From assembly GCA_037013685.1 (NCBI GenBank), contig CM072919.1:26832646-26896645 (forward strand): a stretch of 64,000 bases of DNA, given 5' to 3'. Both the position numbers and the translations under genes were made by a program. Positions within the stretch are counted from its first letter, which is position 1, and every line of letters starts with the position of its first letter. Of the stretch, positions 43,783 to 56,600 are shown piece by piece. The stretch comes from Acridotheres tristis. Its lineage: Eukaryota; Chordata; Aves; Passeriformes; Sturnidae. Below the pieces are notes generated by a model. The model searched no databases and was not told where the DNA came from. It saw only the letters and a list, made by a program, of their open reading frames with translations.

Positions 43783-45105
43783 ACAGATTCAATTGGATTG
43801 GAAAAGATTTCAGAGATCATCAAATCCAACCTGTGACAAATGCCACCATGTCAACCACACCATTACCCTAAGTGCCACGTTCAGTCCTTCCTTAAACATC
43901 TCCAGAGACTGCGACCCCACCACAGCCCTGGGCAGCCCATTACTAATCACCCCTCTGTGAAGAAATTTCTCCTAATATCCAATTGAAACCTTCTGTAGCA
44001 CAGCTGCAGACTGTCCTCTTGTGCTGCCACTATTGCCTATGAGAAGAGACCGATCCCACCTGGCTGCAGTCGCCTTCAGTTCCAGTACAACCTCCTCCAG
44101 GTAGAGAGTGACGAGGTCTCCCCTGAGCCTCCTTTTCTCCAGGCTAAACACCCCCAGCTCCCTCAGCTGCTCCTCATAGGACTTGTGCTCCGGATCCTTC
44201 TCCAGCTCTGTTGCCCTTCCCTGGACATGCTCCAGCACACCAACGTCCTTCCTAAACTGAGGGGCCCAGAAATGGGCACAGCACTCAAAGTGCGGCCTCA
44301 CCAGTGCCAAAATCAGGGGAAGAATGAGCTCCCTGCTCCTCCTGGCCACACTATTTCTGACACAGGCCAGGATGCCATTGTCCTTCTTGGCCATCTGGGG
44401 ACACTGCTGGCTCATGTTCAGCCAGCTGGCAATCCACAACCCCAGGTCCTTTTAAGCCAGGCCACTTTCCATCCACTCTGTCCCCAGCCTGTAGTGCTGC
44501 ATGGGGTTGCTGTGGCCAAAGTGTTAAGATCTGCCACTTGGTCTTGTTGAACCTCATGCCATTCATGCCCATCCATCCAGCCTGTCCAGGCTCCTCTCCA
44601 GAGCCTTCATATCCTCCAGCAGATCAACAAACTTCTTGTCATCCACAAATTTGCTGATGGTGGACTCAATTGCCTGACCCAGACCATCAATAAAGATATT
44701 AAATAGGACAGAGGCCAACACTGATCCAGCTGTATGCCAGCTGGATGTGGCACCCTTCACCAGCACTCTCTGGACCCAGCCTTCCAGCCAGCTCTTAACC
44801 CAGTGAAGAGTGCACTTGCCCAAGCCAAGGGCTGCCAGCTTCTCCAGGAGAATGCTGTGGGAGACAGCATCAAAGGCTGTGCTGAAGTCCAGGCACACAA
44901 CATCCACAGCCTTTCTATCATCCACCAGGCAGGTCACTTGGTCATAAAAGGAGATCAAGCTGGTCAGGTTGCTTTTCCCAAACCCCTGCTGGCTGGGCCT
45001 GATCCTTTGATCATCCTGTGTATGCACTGTGATTGCACTCAAGGTGATCTGTTCCATTATCTTGCCAGTCAGGCAAAGGTAGAGTGAGAAACTCCCACTT
45101 GCCCA
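43783..45105 (-). mobile_element. CR1 LINE, ORF2 reverse-transcriptase part to 3' end, frameshifted
   Basis: The minus strand encodes CR1 ORF2 from within the reverse transcriptase. An upstream open piece (to 44563) contains VCLDFSTAFDAVSHSILLEK and KFVDD, the F-x-DD catalytic box. A middle piece (44351-44572) covers the MRFNKTKWQ-like region. A third piece (43972-44439) contains [20 protein letters not shown] and [16 protein letters not shown]. The three pieces lie in different frames, so the protein is broken by at least two indels. It ends in a typical CR1 3' terminus (AATTGAATCTGTGA on the minus strand) near 43783. Target-primed LINE retrotransposition with 5' truncation explains the shape. 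Plus-strand frames are shadows. Confidence 0.92.
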
Positions 45106-46288
45106 GGGCACATTCATAAATAGAGCTGTGTATGTCTCATAACCAAGAGCATTAAAATTGTTAAAACCTTCATCGTTATGCATTGAGATGCACATCACAG
45201 GTTTCTGATGATTCAGTTTATGAAGCTTCATCAACTATTCCTCCCACGATAAGAGCCCTCAGCTTGCCACATTGTCAGACGCGGAAATACTTGTCTGTTT
45301 TCACTCTGCAAAACTTACAAAAACACTCCTGATCCACCAGATGCAATCTAAACGCAATTTTCCTTTTCTCCTAGCAATGCAAACAAATTGACTTCATCTC
45401 AGCCATGTCTCTTGTTTTCTTTTTTCCCCAATGGCAAGATAGTCAAAGGTAATGTAAACACACTCACCATCAGCCAGTAAAGGCTAGGCTGGTTTAGCTA
45501 GAAGATGGCTTAGTGAATTGGATTGATTGAATAGGATTTATATCCAGATTTTGAAGCAGCCAGAATGAGTATGGTGGCCTCAAAGTGAGACAGACAAAAT
45601 TTTTGCTATCTTATCCTGACATATTGTGGTAATGAAAAGCATTGAGTCAACATGCATCATTTTCAGTGACAGGTATTGCAGCAAAAAGAGCATTATCTTT
45701 CAGTAACAAGGGTCCCTTCAAATCCTCATCATTAGGTATTACCAGGACCCAGAAAACTATTCACAAAAAAGCAAATAGTTTTAGCCTTTGTGAATTTAGC
45801 CTTTTTCATGGCCTGCTTCCAACAAAGATATTCACTATTCAAACATATTTTTTATTTCCCACAATCAACCTGGCAAAGGCAATCTAATTGCTGCCACATA
45901 ACTCTGCTGGTCAGAGGACCACAACTCTTTACTTAACCACCAAAAATCAGCTGCTACTCTGCATTAACAAGGAGGCAAGAGTACATCAGAGACTGACATT
46001 TCTCACATGCACTTCTCACATGTGACAAACTTCTTTCCACTGCAGAAATTAATGATCCTGATTATTAAAGGGAGGGGTTTATAACAGTAAGTTGCTATTG
46101 CTTTTAGTATCTGAGAAGTGTTTTAATCACAGAAAAGAAGCCAGGTCCTTGGAGGCTTTCATCTTAGCAGAACAACTTCCTCCTTATAATCACATAACTA
46201 AATCTATTTTCTCTTCAACTCATCAGTAAACAGAAGATATAAGTGATGAGGGCCCCTCCTGAGGTGTCTCATGACCTATATACACCTG
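45106..46288. other. Intergenic, no gene recognised
   Basis: Unique-looking DNA between CR1 and the minus-strand LTR. Open frames are 81 codons or fewer without support. Confidence 0.6.
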
Positions 46289-46848
46289 TGTTGTGATCTG
46301 GTTACTGAAATTCTTAGAAATGCCCCTGCCTGAATTAAGGTGCAAACAAGACCATATGTCAGTGACAATAGTATGGGTTTTATTTTATAGTAAATAAGAG
46401 AGAGAGAGAGAGGAATACAAAATAGGTGGGGGGGACAGAGAGGGGCTAACAGGGACAGAATAAGGAAAATATCACCACTCCATGGATCCCAACGATGTTC
46501 CATTGATCCTCTCCTTGGTGGTGAAGGTCTCCTCGAAAAGCCCAGGATCCGATGGGTTAATATAAACTCCGGCCAGGTAGGAAAATTCAGGCACCTCCTG
46601 GGGGAGAAGTTTGCCATTGTCTCTTACAACAGACTCCACATTTGTGGCATCACATGCAGTCCTGTGGTGCACGGCCTCAGGAATGACTCTGGGGGCACTT
46701 TGGGGTGCCTTAGCTGGATTAAGGCATCTCCTCTGATGTCCCTCAGTGAATGTCCCATGGATGTGACATTCCCAGGGTTGGGGGGGGATCCATAGGCAGT
46801 TTGTGTAAGGGAGGATGGGTTCACTGCCCCTGAGCAGAGGTTACAACA
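46289..46848 (-). repeat. Minus-strand retroviral LTR (probably a 3' LTR)
   Basis: Read on the minus strand it starts TGTTGTAACC (at 46848) and ends GATCACAACA (at 46289), giving 6-bp terminal inverted repeats TGTTGT/ACAACA. An AATAAA lies at 46379-46384 after a CT-rich run. The length is 560 bp. Immediately upstream on the minus strand is a purine-rich tract. No matching target-site duplication is found at these ends, consistent with a proviral remnant rather than a clean solo LTR. Minus-strand open frames (113 and 66 codons) fall within the LTR and the 114-codon frame crosses its edge; I do not call them genes. Confidence 0.65.
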
Positions 46849-46869
46849 CGCCCCAACTTCCTCCCCACC
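46849..46869 (-). promoter_or_regulatory. Polypurine tract beside the minus-strand LTR
   Basis: On the minus strand, GGTGGGGAGGAAGTTGGGGC then G runs directly into TGTTGTAACC. This is the expected position and composition of a plus-strand primer. It implies that about 100 bp of retroviral internal sequence remain to the right (to about 46980). Confidence 0.5.
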
Positions 46870-49800
46870 TAGGCGGGGAGAAAATCTGTACAAACCTCCT
46901 CCCAGCAGATGGATCTGGGGGCTATGGCCTCCCCCACCCCGAAGCAAGCCAAAGATGATTCTTAGCACAACTGCTGGATTTGGCTCACATTCTTTTCCTC
47001 GTTCACTTCTTTGTTTCAGGTGATTGAAGAAGGGTTTTCTCTTTATCTAATCTCAGCAGTTTGACTTTCAGTCCAAAGTCCCAGATGGGTATCTTCAGGG
47101 AGGCTTCTTTGGTTGTAGCTTCTTTAAACATTTTGTTATAATGAGCTAAGCTTTATACCAATGTTTGAGGCATGAACTATTTCAGTCTCTGATAAACTAT
47201 AGTGAAGAATATTTGTTCAACCATTGAGTTCCAGAATACCTCCAAAAGCCACACAACTTGCTAAAATAACTCCTTTCTTAACAGGCTTGGGATGAGCTCC
47301 CTCAAGAGAAGGGGCAAAACTTTTTCTATTCTTTTTTTTTTTTTTAATACATTAAACACTCAGTCTTTGCAAACAGGGAGGGCAAACAATTGAGTATACG
47401 ATCACCTATGCACAAATGAATAAATAAAAATTTATCAATGGAAAAGTGATATTGTTTCAGTCTGTACAGGTAAGGGCTCACACAGGTTTTCCTTTGCTAT
47501 TATATGGCATGAAATGGACGAGATGTGTAAGGTTATGCCCTTACAAGAATAATAAACTAAAACCTTGGACACTATCACAGCCAAACAAATTATGACTGAG
47601 TACATGAGCTCCTGTTCAAAGGTTACAATCACAATACAGGTACTCTGCTGAACTCTTCACTGTAAATTGTGGGCCTGGAATAGAGAATAAAAATGACACT
47701 CACTTCCAAATAATTCCCATCTCCATAGCTACAGCCAGATCCCCTGTCCTTTTCTTAAAGACCTATGACAAAATTCAAAGAAACAAAAGGTTCCAGAAAC
47801 ATTTGTTGTGAACAAATGCTTTACTTTTTTCCTTTGTCTATCTCTTATGGCACTGTATTGTGCACTAGAACTGTGTTAGGCATGAAATACATCAAATGTT
47901 TGGCCTGCCATTCAAAATCTGCTCACCTGAAGTATTTACTTCTTTTTCTGATGATTTTTGACCATTTTGTGCAACTTCCTTAGTTAAGCTTGTTAGAAAC
48001 ACTCAGTGAGAATCACTCTGAATTTAAATAATGCTTCCAGACTTTTCATGTAATAATTACTTCTTTTTAGGTAATTCATGTGAATAATCCTAGTAAAGCA
48101 TCCCCTGCAAGCCTGCAAGCCAATGCATCTGCCTCCATTCTGATTAGATTCTTTACATTCTTTGGTCTTCTAAAAAGAGATTGAGTTTTACTACACCCTA
48201 AGGAAATATCTCCTATACACCCCGCAGTGCATAAAGGAAACAGGTGTTATTCATGAAAAGTTAGCAAAACTTGTCCCCCAAACCTTACAATTGAGATCTC
48301 TCTATCTGGTGTTCCCTGCATTTGTTCCACACTTCCTTTTTTTTCCCCTGAAAAAAGAAAATCTTCTACTTCTTATTAGTTGCCCTAGAAAGAAGGATTT
48401 TCCCGAGGCTATTCAAAATTGGAAGTGGAGGGATAGCTATGCATTAGACAGTGTCATGAACTGTGGCTTTTCACCTCTGACAGTAAAAGTGTAAAGCCTT
48501 TGTTGATCATAGGTGCAGGGGGATTATAGGTGTAGGGAAGGCAGCTTTGATTTCTGGTCCATCCAATTAATTTCCTAATGATTTGTGTAGGTGGCTTGGA
48601 AAGCCTGGTGCTAAGTTGTATTCATGTGTATGGTGCATAGGTGTGCATACAAGAGTGAGGAGGAAATGGATCCTTCATTCTGGAGCATCATTTGGCATTC
48701 CCTAAAAGCACTGCAGCAGCTATCAGGGAGTTGTGTCAAATATCAGGGTCTGCCTAACAATAAAAAATAAAATAGTGGATTGTGTTGTGGGGAGGTAGAA
48801 AAAAATGTTTTACCCCAAGGTTAAAGAAATTTCAGCATCCTTGAAGGGTAATCTTAGTTCAGTGCTGAAGAGATTGTTAGAGAGAAATCTAATTACTGAA
48901 TGTCTTAATGTACTAAAGAGGCTGAATCTTTATTACATTTAGAAAGCAGATTTGCTTCACATTTAAAATCTAGGCCGTGATCTAAGGTAAATCTAAGCTA
49001 TCAGCAGTAACAATGACTCCACAAAAATGCTCTCCACCCATCTATTGCAAAGCTTGTTTTCTTTGTATACACTCATTGTAACTGCGTCTTTTCTGACAAT
49101 TAAGGCGGCAAAACCTGGTCCACACTAGCAAAATTATATTCTCTAGTGCCAATCAACCCAACTCCCATATTTCATCAACATTCGGGAATGATTTGCAAAT
49201 TTAATAAATTGTGTTTGGAAATCACCTTATACAGAAAAGTGTCCTTATCTCTCAAATTAATCCTTATGTATGCACCTGAGAGAGGCAATAATTTTTGCAA
49301 ATTTGAGGCTGGGTTCAAATTCCAATTGCTTGTATCTATGTTGTTCTTAGCTTCTGGTGTAAGATTTTAAAATAATTCAATTACATTTCTTCAGGATATG
49401 GCATGGCATTATTTGGTTTCCTGCACGTGTGTGCATATGTCTGCGTGTGTCTCCTTGTGTGTGCTCTCTGGAAAGCAAAAGCAAACATTTCAAAGGAACA
49501 AAAGACACTGTAAAGAAAAGAAGCATATTTCTTGTTAAAAGTATACAGATTAGGAACATTAAAATCCAATAATATTAATTATAGTCTGACCCATTGCAAA
49601 AACAAGTTCCATCATTTCTTTTCAATACTTTATTTTCTACAAATATGCCCAAAGTGTTGAAGGACTGCTGGTCAAGGTGAAAAAGGTGAAATGTCTGTTT
49701 TGAGTTAATATCCACTGCCTTTCACCAAAAAAAGTAAATTTGTTTCCAAAGGACATTAATATTTTAATCCTTTCAAAGGATCTATGCAAATTTGCTTTAC

Positions 49801-50227
49801 ATATTGTTCACAGGAGCATCAGTCTCAAAATAATTCACAAACATGAAAGAAAGAAGAAAAAAAGAAAGAAAGAACAATCACATCAGGCTCCTTTCAAACA
49901 TTTGACAGCATCCTTGCCCTGCAAACTTTCTCCATGCCTTTTCTTTTCCCCAAAGAGACATCATAAAACAAGACAGATGAAGCAGGATTATCTCTGCTAT
50001 CAGAGACATCTTGTTTTACAGCCTATGATCAAACCTGTGCATGCAAATAGCAAAGGGGAAAAAATTACTAATAAAGACCCACCTCTCTGCCCCAGCATTT
50101 TGGTTAAGTAGTAGCAGATATGCACAAAATAACTTTTTCCCTTTAGGTGTTATCTATATGCTTCCAGTTGATTATAAATGTGATCACTCAGTTGTAACAA
50201 AAAGCATACTCCTATACTGACCAAATA
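46870..50227. other. Residual retroviral flank then intergenic DNA
   Basis: The first 110 bp are GC-rich and may be the end of the internal region of the provirus to the left. The rest is AT-rich, with a T run at 47332-47345, a TG-rich patch at 49425-49465 and a GAAA run near 49846. Open frames are 123 codons or fewer and lack support. Confidence 0.55.
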
Positions 50228-50905
50228 CAGAACATTTTAATGGATAGAAACAGTCGTGGTTCCTCTTGTCTCACTGGGGGAAAAGGAAGCAGGGTCAGGC
50301 TCTTTTCTAAGATTATTAATATTACTAGGAGGGGAGAGATTGCTTCCTAAAAAGACACTTGTCAGGCATGTCCTCAGAGGCTTCACACCACTATTTGGAA
50401 AGCAGTGTTTGGCAGGACCTTCACACATTGGGACCTCCATTTAGCAAAGGCCATCTGGCTGGTTAACACCGAGGCTCACCAATGGAACTGGCCCTGCCCA
50501 AACAGAACTCCACAAACTGCAGAAGGGGAGGTGTTCCGGGGTCATTGGTGGTCACAGATACCACCTGTCCCATAACTTGGGGAGATACCTGTTTTACTGG
50601 AGTTAGGCATATGTGCAGTTGCTTCTCCTCACACAGTTTTCCAGAGGGGGAATTTTTGTCTGGATGCACTAACCAGGATGTGGAAACCAGATCTCCTCTC
50701 TGCCAGGCCTGGAATTAGTGCCATCCTGGAAGGAATTTCTCCCTTCTGTGTTCATCTCAAGTTCCCGCTGTGGTGGCTTATCTTCCAACAAGTTTCTCCT
50801 GGGGCCTTGGATGTTTGAGACAAATAACTGTGTCCTTTACAAGTGGTTGCACTTCAGGCTAACAGGTTTATATGTTCACAAGCACTTAATCTACTGTAAA
50901 AAAAA
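50228..50905. other. Unassigned GC-elevated segment
   Basis: Composition is clearly richer in G+C than the flanks, and several frames of 60-78 codons overlap on both strands. It has the look of a decayed retroviral or LTR segment, but I find no motif, LTR end or poly(A) arrangement that settles it. Confidence 0.3.
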
Positions 50906-52237
50906 GTGAAGTATCCATTTCTGATATGGAAGGTGCATTCAGTATATTCTTTTGTGTCCCTCTACTTTGTCTCCTGGTCAAATCTTAAGCATCTGTTTAG
51001 AATTAAGTGTCCAGATTTTCTTTCTGATAGCAGCAGTTTAACACTGCTAACTTCAGAGAAACTGTTTTCCCTGAAGCCTTGTCACTGGCAGTGGCATGAT
51101 CCCAGCCTTCTGACCCCGGCCCTTACACTATGAGGAGCTTTCTGTGACAAAAACTTCCTGTCAGGAAACATTTCATACAATGGACCTCCATTTGTCTACC
51201 AGGCATGGCACCAGGAAAAATACAAAGCAGGAAAATATTCCCAGTGAGAAACCCAGAACTTTTTTTAGTTTCACCTGAACTGAAATTCTGCTAGTCAAAA
51301 GGTGATAGATAGACAGATAGATAGATAAACCCTGCAGTATTCCTTAAACTTTGTATCTGCAATCTTCACTAGCACAGCAGAAACTAAACCAGAAGGTGAT
51401 CGTATTTCTCACAAGACATCTCACAATTTATTTTTATTTAGTATTTTCTACAATTTTAGTCCTCAAAGAAGGATAGAGTCACATAGAGATGACAAGAAAT
51501 GTGAGATATTTCAATTTCACAAGAGAAAAAGAAAAAATGCCTTTAAAAGTACATGAAAGGAAACAAAGAAAACAGTTTATGATAGTACAAATTACTGTAA
51601 ACTGGTCTTGAAATTCCAAGACGTTAACAAAGCCTGTGATTAGACATTACATATGATGACCCATGCCTTGAACAAAGTCCTCAGGTCAAGACTTCTCAGA
51701 GCAAGACCTGAAGCAAATTAACTTCCACGTCAGAAGTGGTCACCCTGTCTAGTCTCAACTTGTATTAAATAAAGAACACAAACTGCACTGCCCAGAAGAA
51801 CCAAGGCAGAAGTTCCTAAAACTGCAATGCTGGTGTTACATTTGCTATGGCACCCAAGCCAAATAATGACACACTAAAAACATGCAGGGAGAGAAGTAGT
51901 CTTCATCCTTCAGGAAAAAACTATCATACTTCAGTATTTTGGAGAAACTAGTTCTGTAAAGTAAAAGTAAAAGTTTTTTCATAAGTGGCATGACTGGTTC
52001 AAACTAACTCCTTGTGCAAGTGTTGGATATTGCAGGTGGAGACTATGATCAGCTAAGCCTTAATTTTTATTAATTTTAATTTGGACACTGGCAACTGATC
52101 CAGATGTGGTAAAACTATTCTGGTAGTTTGCATACACACACAAAAATGTCACAAGGAAAATGTGTTGTGAGGGAGAGAGATCAGAGCTTCCATTACTGAC
52201 TTCTTCCCTTTAAAGGCATTGATTAACAGATTGGACT
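50906..52237. other. Intergenic; GATA run, no gene recognised
   Basis: Contains a short GATA-type run at about 51304-51328. No gene or recognised repeat family. Confidence 0.6.
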
Positions 52238-52590
52238 GAAAGAAAAAAACAAAAGCAAAAACAAATTAAAAAAACCCCAAACAAACCACAACAACTCCCC
52301 CCCAAAAACCAACAAAAAAACCCAAAAAACCCCACAAAACCAAAAAAGAAACAAAAAACAAAACAAGCAAAAAAAGAAACTGCTCAAATCAAACAAAAAC
52401 AACTGCCCTCAAAAGAACAAAAATCAAAAAGAAACCCCCCCCAAAAAACAAAACAAAAAGCCCTAAACAAACCAAACAAACAAAAAACAAACCAAACCAA
52501 TCAACAACAAAAACACAACAACAACAAAAAAAGACAAACCAAAAAACCACCACACCACAAAAAACAAAACCAAACAACCTAAACCAGAAA
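52238..52590. repeat. Long C/A-only low-complexity block
   Basis: About 350 bases composed almost wholly of A and C (runs of A broken by C, CC or CCCC), with very few G or T. The opposite strand therefore shows a long phenylalanine/valine/cysteine-rich frame (52389-52721) that is an artefact. It is the longest of four such blocks in the window. Confidence 0.9.
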
Positions 52591-53569
52591 AACCGGGTCA
52601 GGTTGTAAATTACTTTCAGGTTAGCACCGATTTTTACAACTGTAGTGCACACTGCTTTCTGGACTTCAGGTTTTGTAACAGTTTCACCATCAGTGCCATT
52701 CAAAATAACAGAAATCATCATTCCCTTGTTCCTTTTCCTCCTCTAGTCAAATAATTTATAAGAGCTGGACAAGGCTGATGCTAACTCGGTGGCGAAGCTT
52801 ACTAAAATGTAAGAACAGCTCGCTATTATTAAAAAAAATCCAATACAGCCCAGGTCTGATACCTTGTCTCCTACTGCAGCAATGAGCAAAATAAAAGACT
52901 CGGCATCAATGTATTTTACCCCTGGTTATTTTGTTAGCCTCTTATTTTCAGTTCAGAGAACAGATCAGAAATGAACTGCCTTTTCTGCAAGCCCCTGCAG
53001 CTTCCTGAAGACCCTATCCATTTTATTCTGGAATGAAGCTGAATTTCTTGTGCTTGTATTGGCCTTGAGCAGCAGCTCCGATCCTCCACATGATGCACTG
53101 AAATGGAGATGCTAATTTAATTGGATTGCTCCTCTGCTGGAAGAGTTCCACCTGCTTTCCTCATGTCACTTTAATAGTCTATAGAGCATCCATGTGTCAG
53201 TGTAAGTGATCCAAACTGGGATATAGACAGTAACATATTTGAGATATCCAGAATACTGCAATTTTTCATGTTTCTTTCACCAATGAAAATAAATCCACTA
53301 CCTTGTTCTTAGAAATTTTACACCTTGATACTTCCCAACCAACAAAAAAGAAGAGTTAGTATTGAGCTATCTCTGCTGGAAGGCCGCTCTGTTTTATCCA
53401 GATCAAGAGGGTAAAGACTTTTTGCTGCTGCATAGTAATTGAAGCATAACAATTTAACTACTTTGATTTCAGTCCACCACAGATTGGCTTTGATTGAAGC
53501 AAAAGAGAAACAAGTTATCTTTGTGTGGTGTCTTTGGGCATGGGAGATTTAAATTAATTTCTTATCTTT
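52591..53569. other. Intergenic; possible conserved non-coding segment
   Basis: No coding potential. The part at about 52780-53210 has balanced composition and contains TAATTTAATTGG, E-box-like and CATTT motifs, as conserved enhancers often do. Conservation cannot be judged from one sequence. Confidence 0.35.
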
Positions 53570-53660
53570 CTGCATCCCCTTGATAAAACCACTTCATCTC
53601 TCCGTGCCTCAGTTTCCTCTCTATAAAAGGATGAATGTCTGTCAGTCTTTACTGTCTCAA
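53570..53660 (+). mobile_element. Ancient MIR-like SINE 3' part
   Basis: Reads CCACTTCATCTCTCCGTGCC, then TCAGTTTCCTCTCTATAAAA and GGATGAATG. This follows the conserved MIR-type segment (cctctctg, then tgcctcagtttcctcatctgtaaaatgggga) with one short deletion. MIR relics predate the bird-mammal split, so this is old sequence retained here. Confidence 0.7.
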
Positions 53661-56220
53661 ACTCAAATAACAGCTCAACAAAATTACCAATAAATAATGA
53701 AGGAAAATACTGCTGAATTAGACTTAATCTTTCAGTTGGTTATTTATTGTGGGTTTGTGTGTGTTTGTTTGTTTGTTTGGATTTGGTTGTTTGTTTTTTT
53801 TCCGTACAAAACAGAGCAGTCCAAAGCAACCTAAAGCCTCCAGGACAACCCCAGAAGCCTCAGCCCATGGCACCTGCCCTGCCCCAGCCGAACAGCACTG
53901 CACTGCTGCAACAGCATTGTGCAATGACTGAGTTTCGTTTCAGCAGACAGGAAGCCACCAACAGCAGCAGAGATGGAGTCTGAAATATTAGTTACTCTAT
54001 CAAACCAATATTTAAGGGGTAGATCGCCCTCTTTTCTGCAGATGCCACTTCCAGGCATTACTGAACATCCACTCTATTTAGAGAACCCATGCTGACAAAG
54101 AGGCCGAAACGCAGAGCTGGACAACAGTTTTGAATATAAGAGATAGTTTCTTACTGAGAAACACTACATGTCAGGTGCTCACAAAGATATAAACTTCAAT
54201 GGTTTGTGTTAACCTTATCATGACTTTTAAAATTCATTTCCTCATATCACTTCCTGGCTTTTCCCACACATATATTTATATTACTGCTGTTTACTCCTGA
54301 CACTTACACCTCATCTTACAAAGGTGCCAAAAGTCACATCACAACCCCCACAGCCCCAAGAAATTAAACACTTAAATGGTGTTAAAAGAATCTATGCATC
54401 ACAGAATAACAAAATTCTGCAATCTTATTGGGCAATCAATCTCAGATATCTTTTATCTGTGACTTCAGAAAATACAAAGAATTTCATCTCTAGGCATTCA
54501 CTTAACTACTGATCACACCTGTGAAACCTCTGGAGTTAAGGTGATATTTGAAGACAGACAAGGTGACCCACACAACTATTTTCTGTGATCCCAAATAATT
54601 TAAATAATTTCCTCAGTCTGACATTATTGAAGAAAATTGGGTTTTCATGGGGCTGATTTACCATAGCCACAGAGTGAGGATCTAAAATGGGTCTGTAAAA
54701 TGACTCACTCCACTCCTTTGAATGCAGGTACATTCTCCAGGAAAATGCATATTCTCATTAACAACCACATTCCTGAAGAAAGAAAAAAACCAGCATCCCC
54801 AGCAATTGATACCTTTTGCATCACAGTAACTCATACTGCAGTAGAATCGGAGCTCAGCTGTCTCGCTGCTGTGACTCCTTATGCATTGCAATAGTCTAAT
54901 GTACTAGTGGAATTTTGGAGTGGGCAGTCTCAGACAGAGACAAAGAAGAGTCATCGATCTTATAGAGGAATATTCTGATGTACTCACTTATTGCCAAGGG
55001 AAAAAATTTAAAAACAAATGCAAAGACAAAACCAAACCAAACCAAACCAAGCCAAAACAAAACAAATAAACAAAAGACAGATATTCTTTCAACCGTGCAC
55101 TTTACAAGTTTTACTGCAAATGAACACTAGAGGGAGTCAGAATTTAAACCAGACCCTGGTTCCAGAGCCGGGTTGGCCTTAGGGGAAAGGAGAAACACCA
55201 ATTCTCTCTCTCGACAGCCCCAAGAACACACAGTGTAACTTATGCCTGTTATTCTGTCTGATGCACAGCCTCCAAGTTGTAAACTCAGTTATACAGATGT
55301 TGTCCGACTCCACTTTTCTAGTCCCTGAGTTAGATCCTTGCTTAACCCTATGTTTTGCAGGGCTGTTTAAAAAGAAATCCAACTACAACTCTTTTTTATT
55401 CACATAATTTATTACTTTCAGCTTTTATTAAAAGGCAAAATATTGTAATTAAAATGTTTTTTTGGGCAAGAAAGTTAATTTCCTTTGTTGAACTCCAACA
55501 TAAATTTGTTTTCTTTATACTCATGCACATCTTCAACATAAATAAGTTTTGATATAATCTCAAATGGTCAACAAACTACACGTACAAAATATTTTAGATA
55601 ATTAGTATAATTCACATTGTTCTTTCAAAAAAAAAATATTTTCTTAAAGTACTTATGCAATTCATGGAGCAGAAATGCACAGGCCTTCTGCTGGTCCAGT
55701 CTAGTCCAGGCACCAAATTTTCACTGACATTTTCAATGGCATGTTTCATTGACATTTAGATATCTAACTGGTTCGATAGACTTTGTTCTTCTTCATTTAA
55801 AAACAGTTTACATGAGATCAAACTATTTTTGCTGCCCACCTGTTAGTGCAAACTTCTGCAGACTGACTGAAAAATCTTGACATCTGAAATATTATACACA
55901 GGAGGAGAATAATATAGAATGATTACAAATACACTGAAACTTTGGATTTAGGAAACACTCCTGAACACAGTACATTTGTCAATCTGTGTCTCTTCAATTC
56001 CTTCTGTTCTCTGTCAGATAAGCACTCCCAGGAGTTCAGTCTGGTACTGATAGTGTATGATGCATAGATCTTTTCTGAATTTTATCAGCAAAACTACATA
56101 CATAGATAAAAAAAGTGCCTGTCTGCTTTTTCACCCCTATTCCAGTAAGTGTTATTAGCCTTTAGCTTTAATGAGCAACTCAGAAGGACATGCAAAAAAC
56201 AAATCAAGGGAGATTGCAAA
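53661..56220. other. Intergenic, simple repeats, no gene recognised
   Basis: Holds a GTTT run at about 53756-53800, a somewhat GC-richer patch at 53810-53990, and a C/A tract at 55019-55076. Open frames are 78 codons or fewer without support. Confidence 0.55.
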
Positions 56221-56600
56221 ATATCATGGTTCTGGCCCAGATCAGTGGGAAAGGGGCAGGGGCAAGACATTCTGTTATTTGGTAACACCTTATGTCACGG
56301 CTAGGGGCAGCAAAAAGGGTCTGTCTCTTGCTTACAAAGGCTTTCCTTTCCTTGTCTTTTCCTTTCTGGCTGGGAAAAATGTGGCTGCAGTCAGGTCAGG
56401 CCAGGCCCTGCAGTAAGTATTCATACATGTGAATCATTCTCTCTTTTTGTATATTTTTGTTATTAATACTGTTGCTGTCACTGTTTGTATTCTTACCTCA
56501 ACCCACGATCTTTGTCTTGTGAGCTCCCAATTCTTGTCTCTGGCCACTCTCTCAGGGCAGGGGGAGCAAGCCAGTGGCAGTTTGGCTTGGAAAACTTCTG
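56221..56600 (+). repeat. Degraded ERV-L type LTR
   Basis: Starts TATCATGGTTCTGGCCCAGA, similar to the start of the LTR class at 17162 and 20394. It later carries CTTACCTCAACCCACGATCT followed by TTGTC, the conserved R/U5 block of that class, then a GGGCAGGGGGAGCAAGCC region. The TATA region is missing or decayed. Edges are approximate and no target-site duplication was found. Confidence 0.55.

Noticed and set aside
43972..45234. Long frames here as a host gene
   Set aside because: They match CR1 ORF2 reverse transcriptase and its C-terminal region, broken by frameshifts.
52389..52721. 110-codon minus-strand frame rich in F, V and C
   Set aside because: It is produced by the C/A-only low-complexity block.
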